A stretch of DNA of 64,000 nucleotides from Caulobacter hibisci. GTDB taxonomy: Bacteria > Pseudomonadota > Alphaproteobacteria > Caulobacterales > Caulobacteraceae. Positions 1 through 7,604 of the stretch are shown here, piece by piece (position 1 is the stretch's first letter; every line of letters starts with the position of its first letter). The stretch spans positions 1 to 64,000 of the forward strand of contig NZ_JADWOX010000012.1 in the NCBI RefSeq assembly GCF_016135805.1, given 5' to 3'. Made by a program: the position numbers and the translations under genes. A model generated the notes under the pieces. The model was not told where the DNA came from. It ran no database searches and saw only the letters and a list, made by a program, of their open reading frames with translations.

Positions 1-1
1 G

Positions 2-40
2 ACCAACCCGCCCAAGAAGCACGACAATATCCCGCTTTGA
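2..40 (+). CDS. C-terminal end of a gene cut by the window edge
   Basis: The first 39 bases read in frame as TNPPKKHDNIPL followed by TGA, ending just before an intergenic inverted repeat that starts near position 61. That is the arrangement expected for the last codons of a gene entering from the left. Twelve residues are too few to name a family. The other forward frames run into the repeat, which makes them less likely. Confidence 0.4.
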   Translation, partial: TNPPKKHDNIPL

Positions 41-60
41 TCAAGGGTGGGACGCGAGAT

Positions 61-173
61 GCTCCCCCTCTGGGGGAGCTGTCGCGAAGCGACTGAGGGG
101 GCCGCCGAAGGCGGTGCTGACCCCCTCCGGCCCTCCGGGCCACCTCCCCCAGAGGGGGAGGATCTGCGCCGCA
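61..173. repeat. Intergenic inverted repeat, CTCCCCCTCTGGGGGAG family
   Basis: The outer arms CTCCCCCTCTGGGGGAG and its near complement CTCCCCCAGAGGGGGAG bracket a GC-rich centre containing GTCGCGAAGCGAC and other small palindromes. A related copy lies at about 62984-63117. It sits between the end of the left-edge gene and the stop codon of the aldehyde dehydrogenase, so it may fold as a bidirectional hairpin at transcript ends. It does not code. Confidence 0.75.
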
Positions 174-177
174 ACCC

Positions 178-1704
178 CTACAAATCGAACCTAACCCCCT
201 GCGCCAAAGGCAGGGCGCCGGAATAGTTCACCGTCGCGGTCTGGCGGCGCATGTACTGTTTCCAGCTGTCCGACCCGCTCTCGCGGCCGCCGCCGGTTTC
301 CTTCTCGCCGCCGAACGCCCCGCCGATCTCGGCGCCCGAGGGGCCGATATTGACGTTGGCGATGCCGCAGTCGCTGCCCCAGGGGCTCAGGAAGCTCTCG
401 GCCTCGCGCACGTCATTGGTCATCACGCAGGACGACAGGCCCTGGGGCACGTCGTTCTGGATCGCCACCGCCTCGTCGAAGTCCGAATAGGGCACGACGT
501 AGAGGATCGGCGCGAAGGTCTCGCGGGCCATGCCGGCGGTGGGGCCGGGCAGGCGGGCCAGGGCGGGGCGGACGTAGAAGGCGTCGGGCGCCTCGGCCTC
601 GCGCAGCCGCTCGCCGCCGCTGACCTGCGCGCCATCGGCGCGGGCCTGGTCGAGGGCGTGGACGAAGGCTTCGTACGACCCCTTGTCGATCAACGGACCC
701 AGCAGCACCCCGTCCTGGCGCGGATCGCCGGCCGGCAGGCGATCGAAGGCGGCGGCGACCGCGTCGCTGACCTTGTCGATCAGGCTCTCGTGCACGATCA
801 GCCGGCGCAAGGACGTGCAGCGTTGGCCGGCCGTGCCGGCGGCCGAAAAGACGATGGCGCGCAGGGCCAGCGACAGGTCAGCGCTTTCGGTGACGATCAT
901 CGCGTTGTTGCCGCCCAGCTCCAGGATCGAGCACCCGAAACGCTCGGCCACCAGCGGCGCGACGGCCTTGCCCATCCGGGTCGAGCCGGTGGCGCTGACC
1001 AGCGGGATGCGCGGATCGCGGGCCAGCCGCTCGCCGGCGTCGCGGCCGCCCAGCACCACCGAAGACAGCCCGGCCGGCGCGTCCTCGCCGAAGCGGGCGA
1101 GGGCGCGCTCCAGCAGGGCTTGCGTGGCGAGCGCCGTCAGCGGCGTCTTTTCCGACGGCTTCCAGATCACCGAATCGCCGCAGACCAAGGCCAGGCAGGC
1201 GTTCCAGGCCCAGACCGCGACCGGGAAGTTGAAGGCGCTGATCACCGCCGCCGGCCCCAGCGGATGCCAGGTCTCGCGCATGGCGTGGCCGGGGCGCTCC
1301 GAGGCGATCGTCAGGCCGTGCAGCTGGCGCGACAGGCCGACGGCGAAGTCGCAGATGTCGATCATCTCCTGCACCTCGCCGGCGCCTTCCGAGGCGATCT
1401 TGCCGGCCTCCAGCGTCACCAGGGCGGCCAGATCGGCCTTCGCCGCCCGCAGCTCTTCGCCCAGCAGCCGGACCAGCTCGCCCCGGCGCGGGGCCGGAAC
1501 GCAGCGCCAGCTCCGGAAGGCCCGCGCCGCGCCGGCCACCTTGGCCTCGATGGCCTTGGCGTCGTCGAAGGCGACATGGGCCAGGACCGAGCCGTCGATC
1601 GGCGTGCGCACGGCCTGACCGCCGTCGGCCGATAGGTCGGCGACGCCCAGGCGGGCCAGGATCTCGCGGGCGTGGGCGGCGGGGGAGGGAAGCGGTGTCG
1701 ACAT
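178..1704 (-). CDS. ALDH7-family aldehyde dehydrogenase (aminoadipate semialdehyde / piperideine-6-carboxylate dehydrogenase type)
   Basis: This 508-residue cytoplasmic NAD(P)-dependent aldehyde dehydrogenase has the full-length catalytic fold. The general base lies in LELGGNN (E262) and the catalytic cysteine in GQRCTS (C296). The nucleotide-binding region contains ISAFNFPVAVWAWN and WKPSEKTPLT, wording typical of the ALDH7 (antiquitin) branch. By family knowledge it would oxidise alpha-aminoadipate semialdehyde in lysine breakdown, but related enzymes accept other semialdehydes. It is transcribed away from the prenyl synthase operon, with about 130 bp between the start codons. No other lysine-catabolism gene is next to it. 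The family call is firm; the substrate is an inference. Confidence 0.88.
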   Translation of the reverse strand: MSTPLPSPAAHAREILARLGVADLSADGGQAVRTPIDGSVLAHVAFDDAKAIEAKVAGAARAFRSWRCVPAPRRGELVRLLGEELRAAKADLAALVTLEAGKIASEGAGEVQEMIDICDFAVGLSRQLHGLTIASERPGHAMRETWHPLGPAAVISAFNFPVAVWAWNACLALVCGDSVIWKPSEKTPLTALATQALLERALARFGEDAPAGLSSVVLGGRDAGERLARDPRIPLVSATGSTRMGKAVAPLVAERFGCSILELGGNNAMIVTESADLSLALRAIVFSAAGTAGQRCTSLRRLIVHESLIDKVSDAVAAAFDRLPAGDPRQDGVLLGPLIDKGSYEAFVHALDQARADGAQVSGGERLREAEAPDAFYVRPALARLPGPTAGMARETFAPILYVVPYSDFDEAVAIQNDVPQGLSSCVMTNDVREAESFLSPWGSDCGIANVNIGPSGAEIGGAFGGEKETGGGRESGSDSWKQYMRRQTATVNYSGALPLAQGVRFDL

Positions 1705-1831
1705 GCCCCATGGACGCGCCGCTCGGCCGTCGGGTCAAGACCCGCCAGGGTAGGACCGCTTGGGTTGACGCAACGGCGGGGCGCCTTCAAATGACTCCGC
1801 CCGCGACGGGGTGGGAGGCGCGACTCGCGAG

Positions 1832-2737
1832 ATGGACGACCAGGTCGCCTTGCAACAGGGACTGCTGCCCCGGGTCGAGACCCTGCGGGCGCGCGTCGAC
1901 CGTCGCCTGGCCGAGCTGGCCCCGGCGCCGGGCACGGCCCCCGACCGCCTCGTCGAGGCCGTCCGCTATTCGCTGCTGGCCCCGGGCAAGCGCTTCCGTC
2001 CGATGCTGGTGCTGCTGGCCGCCGAGGCCTTCGGCGCGTCCGAAGGGGCGGCGCTGGACGCGGCCTGCGCCTTCGAGATGATCCACGCCGCCTCGCTGGT
2101 GCTCGACGACCTGCCGGCCATGGACGATGCGGGCCTGCGCCGCGGCCTGCCGACCATCCACCGCGCCTTCGACGAGGCCACGGCGATCCTGGCGGGGGTG
2201 GGTTTGTTGAACCAGGCCTATGCCGTCATCGCTGGCGACAAGGCGCTGTCCGGCGACCTGCGCGCCGAGATCACCGGCCGCGCCGCCGAGGCCGTGGGCT
2301 TCATGGGCCTGGTCGCCGGCCAGGCCCGCGACCTGCTCGACCGCGACCAGCTGCGCGACATGGCCGCCATTGATCGCCTGAACCACGAGAAGACCGGCGT
2401 GCTGATCATCGCCGCCGCCCAGGTCGGGGCCCTGATCGGCGGCGCCGACGACGCGGCCGTCGAACAGGTGGGCGAATTCGCCCGCCGGGTGGGCCTGGCC
2501 TTCCAGATCCGCGACGACATCATCGACGCCGAGGGCTCGGTCGAGGCGGCCGGCAAGGACGTCGGCCAGGACGCGTCGATGAGCACGGCCGTTTCGCGCC
2601 TGGGCCTGGCCGGCGCCCGCGCGGCCATGGAAGAGCACCTGTCCGCGGCCGAAGCCGCCCTAGCCACCGCCGGCGGCGGCGGCCTGCTGGGTCCCTACGC
2701 CGGCCGGCTGTTCGCCGCGCGCAAGGCGGCGGCGTGA
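1832..2737 (+). CDS. Polyprenyl diphosphate synthase (farnesyl/geranylgeranyl type)
   Basis: A short-chain trans-prenyltransferase of about 300 residues. The first aspartate-rich motif is DDLPAMDD, the long four-residue-spaced form common in bacterial IspA/CrtE, and the second is DDIID; both bind magnesium-diphosphate. GKRFRP and HEKTG are also present. The ATG at 1832 follows GGGAGG by 13 bases; an in-frame GTG at 1811 has no ribosome binding site. Its stop overlaps the next gene's start (GTGA), so it is coupled to an ABC exporter, with crtZ at the operon end. That context suggests it supplies C15 or C20 precursors for carotenoids, but chain length cannot be read with certainty. A second, longer-chain synthase lies at 20975. 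Confidence 0.88.
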   Translation: MDDQVALQQGLLPRVETLRARVDRRLAELAPAPGTAPDRLVEAVRYSLLAPGKRFRPMLVLLAAEAFGASEGAALDAACAFEMIHAASLVLDDLPAMDDAGLRRGLPTIHRAFDEATAILAGVGLLNQAYAVIAGDKALSGDLRAEITGRAAEAVGFMGLVAGQARDLLDRDQLRDMAAIDRLNHEKTGVLIIAAAQVGALIGGADDAAVEQVGEFARRVGLAFQIRDDIIDAEGSVEAAGKDVGQDASMSTAVSRLGLAGARAAMEEHLSAAEAALATAGGGGLLGPYAGRLFAARKAAA

Positions 2738-3672
2738 ATCCAGGCCCTATTCTGGTTGCTACAGGAGTCGTGCGTTCCTACGGCGACCGTCAGGTCCTCA
2801 AGGGCGTCGACCTGACCCTGAATCCGGGCGAGATCTACGCCCTGCTGGGCCACAACGGCGCCGGCAAGACCACCCTGGTGCGCGCCATCTGCGGCCGACT
2901 GCGGCCCGACGCCGGGACCGTCCGCCTGAACGGCGCCGACCCCGCCCGCGTCCCCGCCGCCCGCGCGGGACTGGGCCTCGTGCCGCAGGAGATCGCCCTC
3001 TACGCCAACCTGTCGGTGCGCGAAAACATCGAGACCTTCGCCGCCCTGGCCGGCGTGCCGCGCGCCAAGGTCCCGGCCGCCGTGCGCCGGGCGATGGAGC
3101 TGACCCGCACGCTGGAGCGCGCCGACGCCCCGGTCCGCACCCTGTCGGGCGGCTTCCAGCGCCGCGCCAACATCGCCGCCGCCATCGTCCACGAACCGAC
3201 CCTGCTGATCCTCGACGAGCCGACCGTCGGGGTCGACATCGACGCCCGCGAGGCCGTCGACGCGGTGATCCGCGACCTGCGCGACCTGGGTGTGGCGGTG
3301 CTGATCGTCACCCACGACCTCGACCAGGCCGGAGCCCTGGCCGACCGCGTCGGCTTCCTGCGGGCCGGGGCCATGGTGCTGGAGGGCGAGCCTCGGGCCC
3401 TGGTCGCCGAGGCCTATGGCGACCAGATGGAGATCCTGGTCCACCTGTCCGAAGGCCTCGACACCGCCGGCGAGATCCGCCTGGCCGCCGAGGGCCTGGA
3501 GCCGACCCGCCGCCCGGGCGTCTGGACCCGCCTCGACGCCGGCGGCTATGCGGCGGCGGGCCGGCTGGACGCCAGGCTGCGCAAGCTGGGCCTCGCCCCC
3601 CGCGAGATCCGGGTGCGCGAGCCGTCCTTGGCCAATCTCTTTACCCTCGTGGCCGAGCGGAAGGCCGCATGA
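2734..3672 (+). CDS. ABC transporter ATP-binding protein (ABC-2/NatA-like)
   Basis: A 312-residue cytoplasmic ATPase subunit. Walker A is GHNGAGKT (about residues 39-46), the signature is LSGGFQRR, Walker B is LLILDEPT, and the switch histidine lies in VTHDLD. After the roughly 220-residue ATPase domain comes a C-terminal extension like that of NatA/CcmA-type exporters. The GTG start overlaps the synthase stop by four bases, and its own stop overlaps the permease start (ATGA), so the two subunits are made together. The cargo is unknown; the position between prenyl synthase and crtZ raises a lipid or pigment-related substrate, which is inference only. Confidence 0.9.
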   Translation: MNPGPILVATGVVRSYGDRQVLKGVDLTLNPGEIYALLGHNGAGKTTLVRAICGRLRPDAGTVRLNGADPARVPAARAGLGLVPQEIALYANLSVRENIETFAALAGVPRAKVPAAVRRAMELTRTLERADAPVRTLSGGFQRRANIAAAIVHEPTLLILDEPTVGVDIDAREAVDAVIRDLRDLGVAVLIVTHDLDQAGALADRVGFLRAGAMVLEGEPRALVAEAYGDQMEILVHLSEGLDTAGEIRLAAEGLEPTRRPGVWTRLDAGGYAAAGRLDARLRKLGLAPREIRVREPSLANLFTLVAERKAA

Positions 3673-4865
3673 GGACGCGGGCGGTGATGGCGCTGGCCAT
3701 GATGCGCGTCATGGCGCTCGAGCTGTGGCGCGACCGCGCTGCCCTGGTCATGACCTTTCTGCTGCCGCCGCTGGTGTTCCTGATCTTCTCGTCGGTGTTC
3801 GCCGGGACCTCGGGCGACAACCTGCAGCCCAAGCTGGCGCTGACCGACCTCGCCCAGACCGACGCCTCGCGCCGGGTCGCCGCGGCCCTGCTGAAGAGCG
3901 CCGACGTCCGGGCCGAGACCGCGCCCGACGCGGCCGCTGTGCGGGCCAGGGTCAAGTCCGGCCAGGCCGACGCCGGCCTCGTCATCCGCGCCGATCCCGC
4001 CGCGCCGGGCAAGCCGTTCCTGATCGTCGCCGATCCTTCCCGAGCCGTGGCGGCTCCTCTGACCCAGGCCCGCACCCAGCAGGCCCTGGCCGCCGCCGCC
4101 CCCGACGCGGCGCTGCGCCGTTCGATCGACTCGGTGAAGCCGGCCCTGGGCGACCTGACGCCGGAGCAGTCGGTCCGCGTCGAGGCCGCCACCGAGCAGT
4201 TGCGGGCCGAGCCCCATGCCGTGAAGGACGATCTTTTCGACCGCGAGGACATCGCCGGCGCCCGCAAGGGCGGGGCGGTGATCGCCTATTACGCCGGGGC
4301 GGTGATGATCCTCTTCGCCCTGTTCTCGGCCATGCAGGGGGCGCTGTCGCTGATGGAGGAGCGCCGGGCCGGCGTCGCCGACCGCCTGCTGGCGGGCGTG
4401 GCCGGCATGGGGCCGGTGGTCACCGGCAAGTTCTTGTTCCTGACCGCCCAGGCCATCGTCCAGGCGGTGATGATCTTCGTTGTCGCCCAGTGCGTCTACG
4501 GGGTCGAGGCCGCCCAGCACTTCCTGCTCTGGCTGCCCACCACCCTGGCGGCCGGGACCTGCTCGGCAGGCCTGGCCCTGGGCCTCGTCTCGCTGTGCCG
4601 CACGCGCGACCAGGCCCAGATGCTGTCGACCTTCGTGATCCTGGTGCTGGCGGCGATCGGCGGCAGCATGGCCCCGCGCTTTCTCATGCCGGCCTGGCTG
4701 CAGAGCCTGGGCTGGCTGACCCCCCACGCCTGGGTCATCGACGCCTACCAGGCCGTGCTCTGGCGCGACGGCGGGATCGGCTCGGTGTATAAGGCCTGGA
4801 TCGTACTGGCCGCCGTCGGCGCGACAGGTCTGGGCGTCGCCCAGGCCCTGTCGCGCGATCCGTAG
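3669..4865 (+). CDS. ABC-2 type transporter permease
   Basis: A 398-residue inner-membrane permease and partner of the preceding ATPase. It has one N-terminal membrane helix (near LVMTFLLPPLVFLIFSSVF), a large soluble domain of about 190 residues predicted outside the cytoplasm, and then five helices ending near residue 395. This is the NatB/YhhJ-like ABC-2 topology. The conserved RRAGVADRLLAG stretch before the second helix matches the ABC-2 family. It overlaps the ATPase gene by four bases. Direction is probably export, by family; the substrate is not evident. Confidence 0.88.
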   Translation: MRTRAVMALAMMRVMALELWRDRAALVMTFLLPPLVFLIFSSVFAGTSGDNLQPKLALTDLAQTDASRRVAAALLKSADVRAETAPDAAAVRARVKSGQADAGLVIRADPAAPGKPFLIVADPSRAVAAPLTQARTQQALAAAAPDAALRRSIDSVKPALGDLTPEQSVRVEAATEQLRAEPHAVKDDLFDREDIAGARKGGAVIAYYAGAVMILFALFSAMQGALSLMEERRAGVADRLLAGVAGMGPVVTGKFLFLTAQAIVQAVMIFVVAQCVYGVEAAQHFLLWLPTTLAAGTCSAGLALGLVSLCRTRDQAQMLSTFVILVLAAIGGSMAPRFLMPAWLQSLGWLTPHAWVIDAYQAVLWRDGGIGSVYKAWIVLAAVGATGLGVAQALSRDP

Positions 4866-4951
4866 CGCTAGCGCCGGGATATTTGAGCCAGGACAAGGAC
4901 GAGCGCTCGCGCCTGATGCAGTCAGGACGGCCGCTCCAGAGTAGGAAAGTG

Positions 4952-5428
4952 ATGGTCACCTTCGGACTTCAGGTCGCCCTGTTCCTGGCCGCCTTCGCCT
5001 TCATGGAAGGCTTCGCCTGGTTCACCCACAAGTACGTCATGCACGGCTTCCTGTGGGTCTGGCACCGCTCGCACCACGAGCCCCGCCACGGCGCCTTCGA
5101 GCTCAACGATCTGTTCGCGGTGGTCTTCGCCGCGCCCGCCATCGTCGCCATCTGGTTCGGAACCAACGGCGGCGTGCCGTGGCTGCTGCCCGTCGGCCTG
5201 GGCGTCACTGCCTATGGCGCGGTCTATTTCGTCTTCCACGACGGCATGGTGCACCGGCGCTTCAAGGTGCCGCTCGGCAAGTCGGCCTATTGGAAGCGCC
5301 TGATCCAGGCCCACCGCATCCACCACGCGGTGCACACCAAGCAAGGCGCGGTGTCGTTCGGCTTCCTGCTGGCGAGGCCGATCCGCGAGCTGAAGGCCAA
5401 GCTGCGCGGCCAGGGCGTGCAGGCCTAG
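4952..5428 (+). CDS. crtZ: Beta-carotene hydroxylase
   Basis: A di-iron membrane hydroxylase that adds 3-hydroxyl groups to beta-ionone rings (beta-carotene to zeaxanthin). All histidine clusters of the family are present: HKYVMH, HRSHH, HDGMVHRR and HRIHHAVH, with hydrophobic segments between. The frame stays open to a TTG at 4883, but the ATG at 4952 (158 residues, near the usual CrtZ length of about 160) follows TAGGAA closely, so it is preferred; a GTG at 4949 is an alternative. It is the last gene of the prenyl synthase/ABC operon. The other carotenoid genes (phytoene synthase, desaturase, cyclase) are not in this window. Confidence 0.92.
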   Translation: MVTFGLQVALFLAAFAFMEGFAWFTHKYVMHGFLWVWHRSHHEPRHGAFELNDLFAVVFAAPAIVAIWFGTNGGVPWLLPVGLGVTAYGAVYFVFHDGMVHRRFKVPLGKSAYWKRLIQAHRIHHAVHTKQGAVSFGFLLARPIRELKAKLRGQGVQA

Positions 5429-5450
5429 ACTTTCAAGCCACCAAACTTAC

Positions 5451-5594
5451 GTCATCCCGGAAAGCCCGAAGGGCTTATCCGGGACCCAGGAGGACTGGGC
5501 GCCGCGCCTGGGTTCACCGCCCCGGCGTTGGCGAGCGCGGTGCGTCGGCCCCTGGGTCCCGGCTCTACGCTGCGCTTTTGCCGAGATGACGAGC
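5451..5594. repeat. Intergenic inverted repeat, GTCATCCCGG family
   Basis: Starts with CGTCATCCCGG and ends with GAGATGACG. Inside, GGGACCCAGG (5481-5490) is matched by its complement CCTGGGTCCC (5551-5560), and AGCCCGAAGGGCT forms a small hairpin. It fills the space between the convergent crtZ and amidohydrolase genes, so it could act as a two-way terminator or simply be a dispersed element. No open frame here looks coding. Confidence 0.7.
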
Positions 5595-5639
5595 TTTTGG
5601 GATAGCGGGAGCGGCGAGGCCGCTCCCGTCCGGCTAGGA

Positions 5640-7118
5640 TTACTCAGCCCCGCCCGGCTTGCGGTAGTCTAGCGGCGGCTTGCGGTCGCCGACCATGGCC
5701 TTGTACTGGAAGCCGTCGCCGCGGCGGGTGTTCAGCTCGGCCTTGGCGTCGGCGATCAGCTTGGGGTTCGTCAGCAGCTCCGCGCCGGTGATCGACAGGG
5801 TCTTGGCCGCCACGGCCGCGCCCTTGAGGCCGATCGACGAGCCCGCCGCCGCCACGTTCTGCCAGCTGTGACCGGCCGAGCCCGGCACGAAGGTCGCCGT
5901 CGACAGGCCCACGGTCGGGGTCACCCACGAGATGTCCGACACGTCGGTCGAGCCGCCGACGCCGCCGGTCATGTCGGCCGGGGCGTAGGACTCGATCTTG
6001 CCGACCGAGGCCAGGTCGCCGCCGCCGTTGTTGAGGCTCTTGGCCAGGGTCTTGGCGAACTCGGTCTCTTCGGCGGTCCAGGTGACGCCGCCGACGCTGA
6101 CCAGGCTGTCGTTCATCACCTTGCCCAGCACGTCGTTGGGCAGCAGGTTGTAGACGCCGCCGGTCTGCTCGAACTCGACGCTGGTCTCGGTGGCCATGGC
6201 CGCGCCTTCGGCCGCCTTCTTGACCCGGTCCATGACGCTGACCACGACCTTCGGGTCGCTGTTGCGGACGTAGTAATAGACCTCGGCGAAGTCGGGCACG
6301 ACGTTGGGGGCCTTGCCGCCGTTGGTGATCACGTAGTGGATCCGCGTGCCGTCGGGGATGTGCTCGCGCATGAAGTTGGCGGCGGTGTCCAGCACCTCGA
6401 CGCCGTCCAGAGCCGAACGGCCGGCCCAGGGCGCGCCCGAAGCGTGGGCCGACTTGCCGCGGAAGCGGAACTTGCCGCTGATATTGGCCATCGAGGTGCC
6501 CTGGCGGGCCGAGTTCTCGTTGCCCGGGTGCCAGTGCAGGGTCACGTCGACGTCGTCGAACAGGCCTTCGCGCACCATGTAGACCTTGCCCGAACCGCCT
6601 TCCTCGGCCGGCGTGCCGTAGACGCGGATCTCGCCCTGCACCTTGTTCTGGATCATCCACGACTTGAGGGCGACCGCGCCGGCCACCGAGGCCGCGCCGA
6701 ACAGGTTGTGGCCGCAGCCGTGGCCGTTGTCGGTCTCGGGACGCGGGGTCTTGGTCGGCACGGCGGCCTGCGACAGGCCCGGCAGGGCGTCGAACTCGGC
6801 CAGCACGGCGATCACCGGGCCCTTGCCCTGCTTGAAGCTGGCGACGAAGGCGGTTGGCTCGTCGGCGACCCCGGCCTTCACCGTGAAGCCCGCGGCCGTC
6901 AGCTGCTCCTGCAGCACGTTGGAGCTCTTGGTCTCGAGGTAGCCGAGCTCGGCGAAGCCCCAGATCTTCAGGGCCGCCTCGTTCATCTGCGGGGTGTAGG
7001 CATCGACGTTGGCCTTCAGCTGAGTCTTCTGCGCGGCGTTCAGCGGCGCGGCCAGGGCGCTCGACGCCATCAGCGCGCAAACCATGCCCGCGGCGGCGGT
7101 CTTGAGGATCGAAGTCAC
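5640..7118 (-). CDS. Exported M20 family amidohydrolase (AbgB-like)
   Basis: A metallo-amidohydrolase of 492 residues. The GTG at 7118 is chosen because GGGAGG lies six bases upstream; it gives the signal peptide MTSILKTAAAGMVCALMASSALA, with cleavage before APLN. An upstream ATG at 7166 would hide that signal. Metal-site motifs include GHGCGHN, EGGSGK, the HWHPGN region and SAGHSWQ, and FAELGY is a conserved N-terminal element. The family cleaves amide bonds of aminoacyl compounds, for example p-aminobenzoyl-glutamate. Export suggests scavenging of peptides or acyl amino acids in the periplasm. The TonB receptor that follows is divergent and might share the substrate, but nothing proves this. 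Confidence 0.85.
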   Translation of the reverse strand: MTSILKTAAAGMVCALMASSALAAPLNAAQKTQLKANVDAYTPQMNEAALKIWGFAELGYLETKSSNVLQEQLTAAGFTVKAGVADEPTAFVASFKQGKGPVIAVLAEFDALPGLSQAAVPTKTPRPETDNGHGCGHNLFGAASVAGAVALKSWMIQNKVQGEIRVYGTPAEEGGSGKVYMVREGLFDDVDVTLHWHPGNENSARQGTSMANISGKFRFRGKSAHASGAPWAGRSALDGVEVLDTAANFMREHIPDGTRIHYVITNGGKAPNVVPDFAEVYYYVRNSDPKVVVSVMDRVKKAAEGAAMATETSVEFEQTGGVYNLLPNDVLGKVMNDSLVSVGGVTWTAEETEFAKTLAKSLNNGGGDLASVGKIESYAPADMTGGVGGSTDVSDISWVTPTVGLSTATFVPGSAGHSWQNVAAAGSSIGLKGAAVAAKTLSITGAELLTNPKLIADAKAELNTRRGDGFQYKAMVGDRKPPLDYRKPGGAE

Positions 7119-7454
7119 GAATAGCCTCCCTGATGCGACGCGAACGGCGCCGCTGTCCCTAGTCATGACGCAGGGAGGATGGGTTTCCGCAACCGGGGAG
7201 GGGAGAAAGTGGGCGAAGGTTCGTCCGATCTCCGGTCATTGCCGCCCTGGAGCCAGAGGCCCCCATCCCGTCGTGTCGCTTGCCGCAAGGTCATGCGGAC
7301 ACCAAGGTGGGTGCTATTTTGTCAGAGTATAGCTTGATGCCGTCCGGGCTTGCCGGGTTGACGCTCTGCGGCGAGTTTCAAAACGAACGTCGATCCAAGT
7401 GTTTGGAAATTCGTTCCCACGCATGGGAATGCCGGCGGTGACGGCGCCGAACGG

Positions 7455-7515
7455 GATTTCGAAATCTGTTGAAATGTGAAATCCTGATTTCAATTTTTGC
7501 ATTGATCGTATCAAT
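7455..7515 (+). promoter_or_regulatory. Cluster of three inverted repeats upstream of a TonB receptor gene
   Basis: The 486 bp between the amidohydrolase and the receptor contain an unusually AT-rich segment (about 7440-7560). It holds GATTTC/GAAATC (7455-7466, a perfect 12-bp palindrome), TGAAATC-CT-GATTTCA (7477-7492) and ATTGAT-CGT-ATCAAT (7501-7515). The first two share the GAAATC half-site. This looks like an operator region for a dimeric regulator controlling the receptor. The identity of the regulator is unknown. The rest of the gap, 7119-7440, shows no gene. Confidence 0.5.
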
Positions 7516-7604
7516 GGGATTGACCAAAAATGATCCCTCTGCACATTTAGTCTGACAAATGAAGCGACGGGGAAAATACCTCGCGCTCGACCTGGGAGGG
7601 ATTG

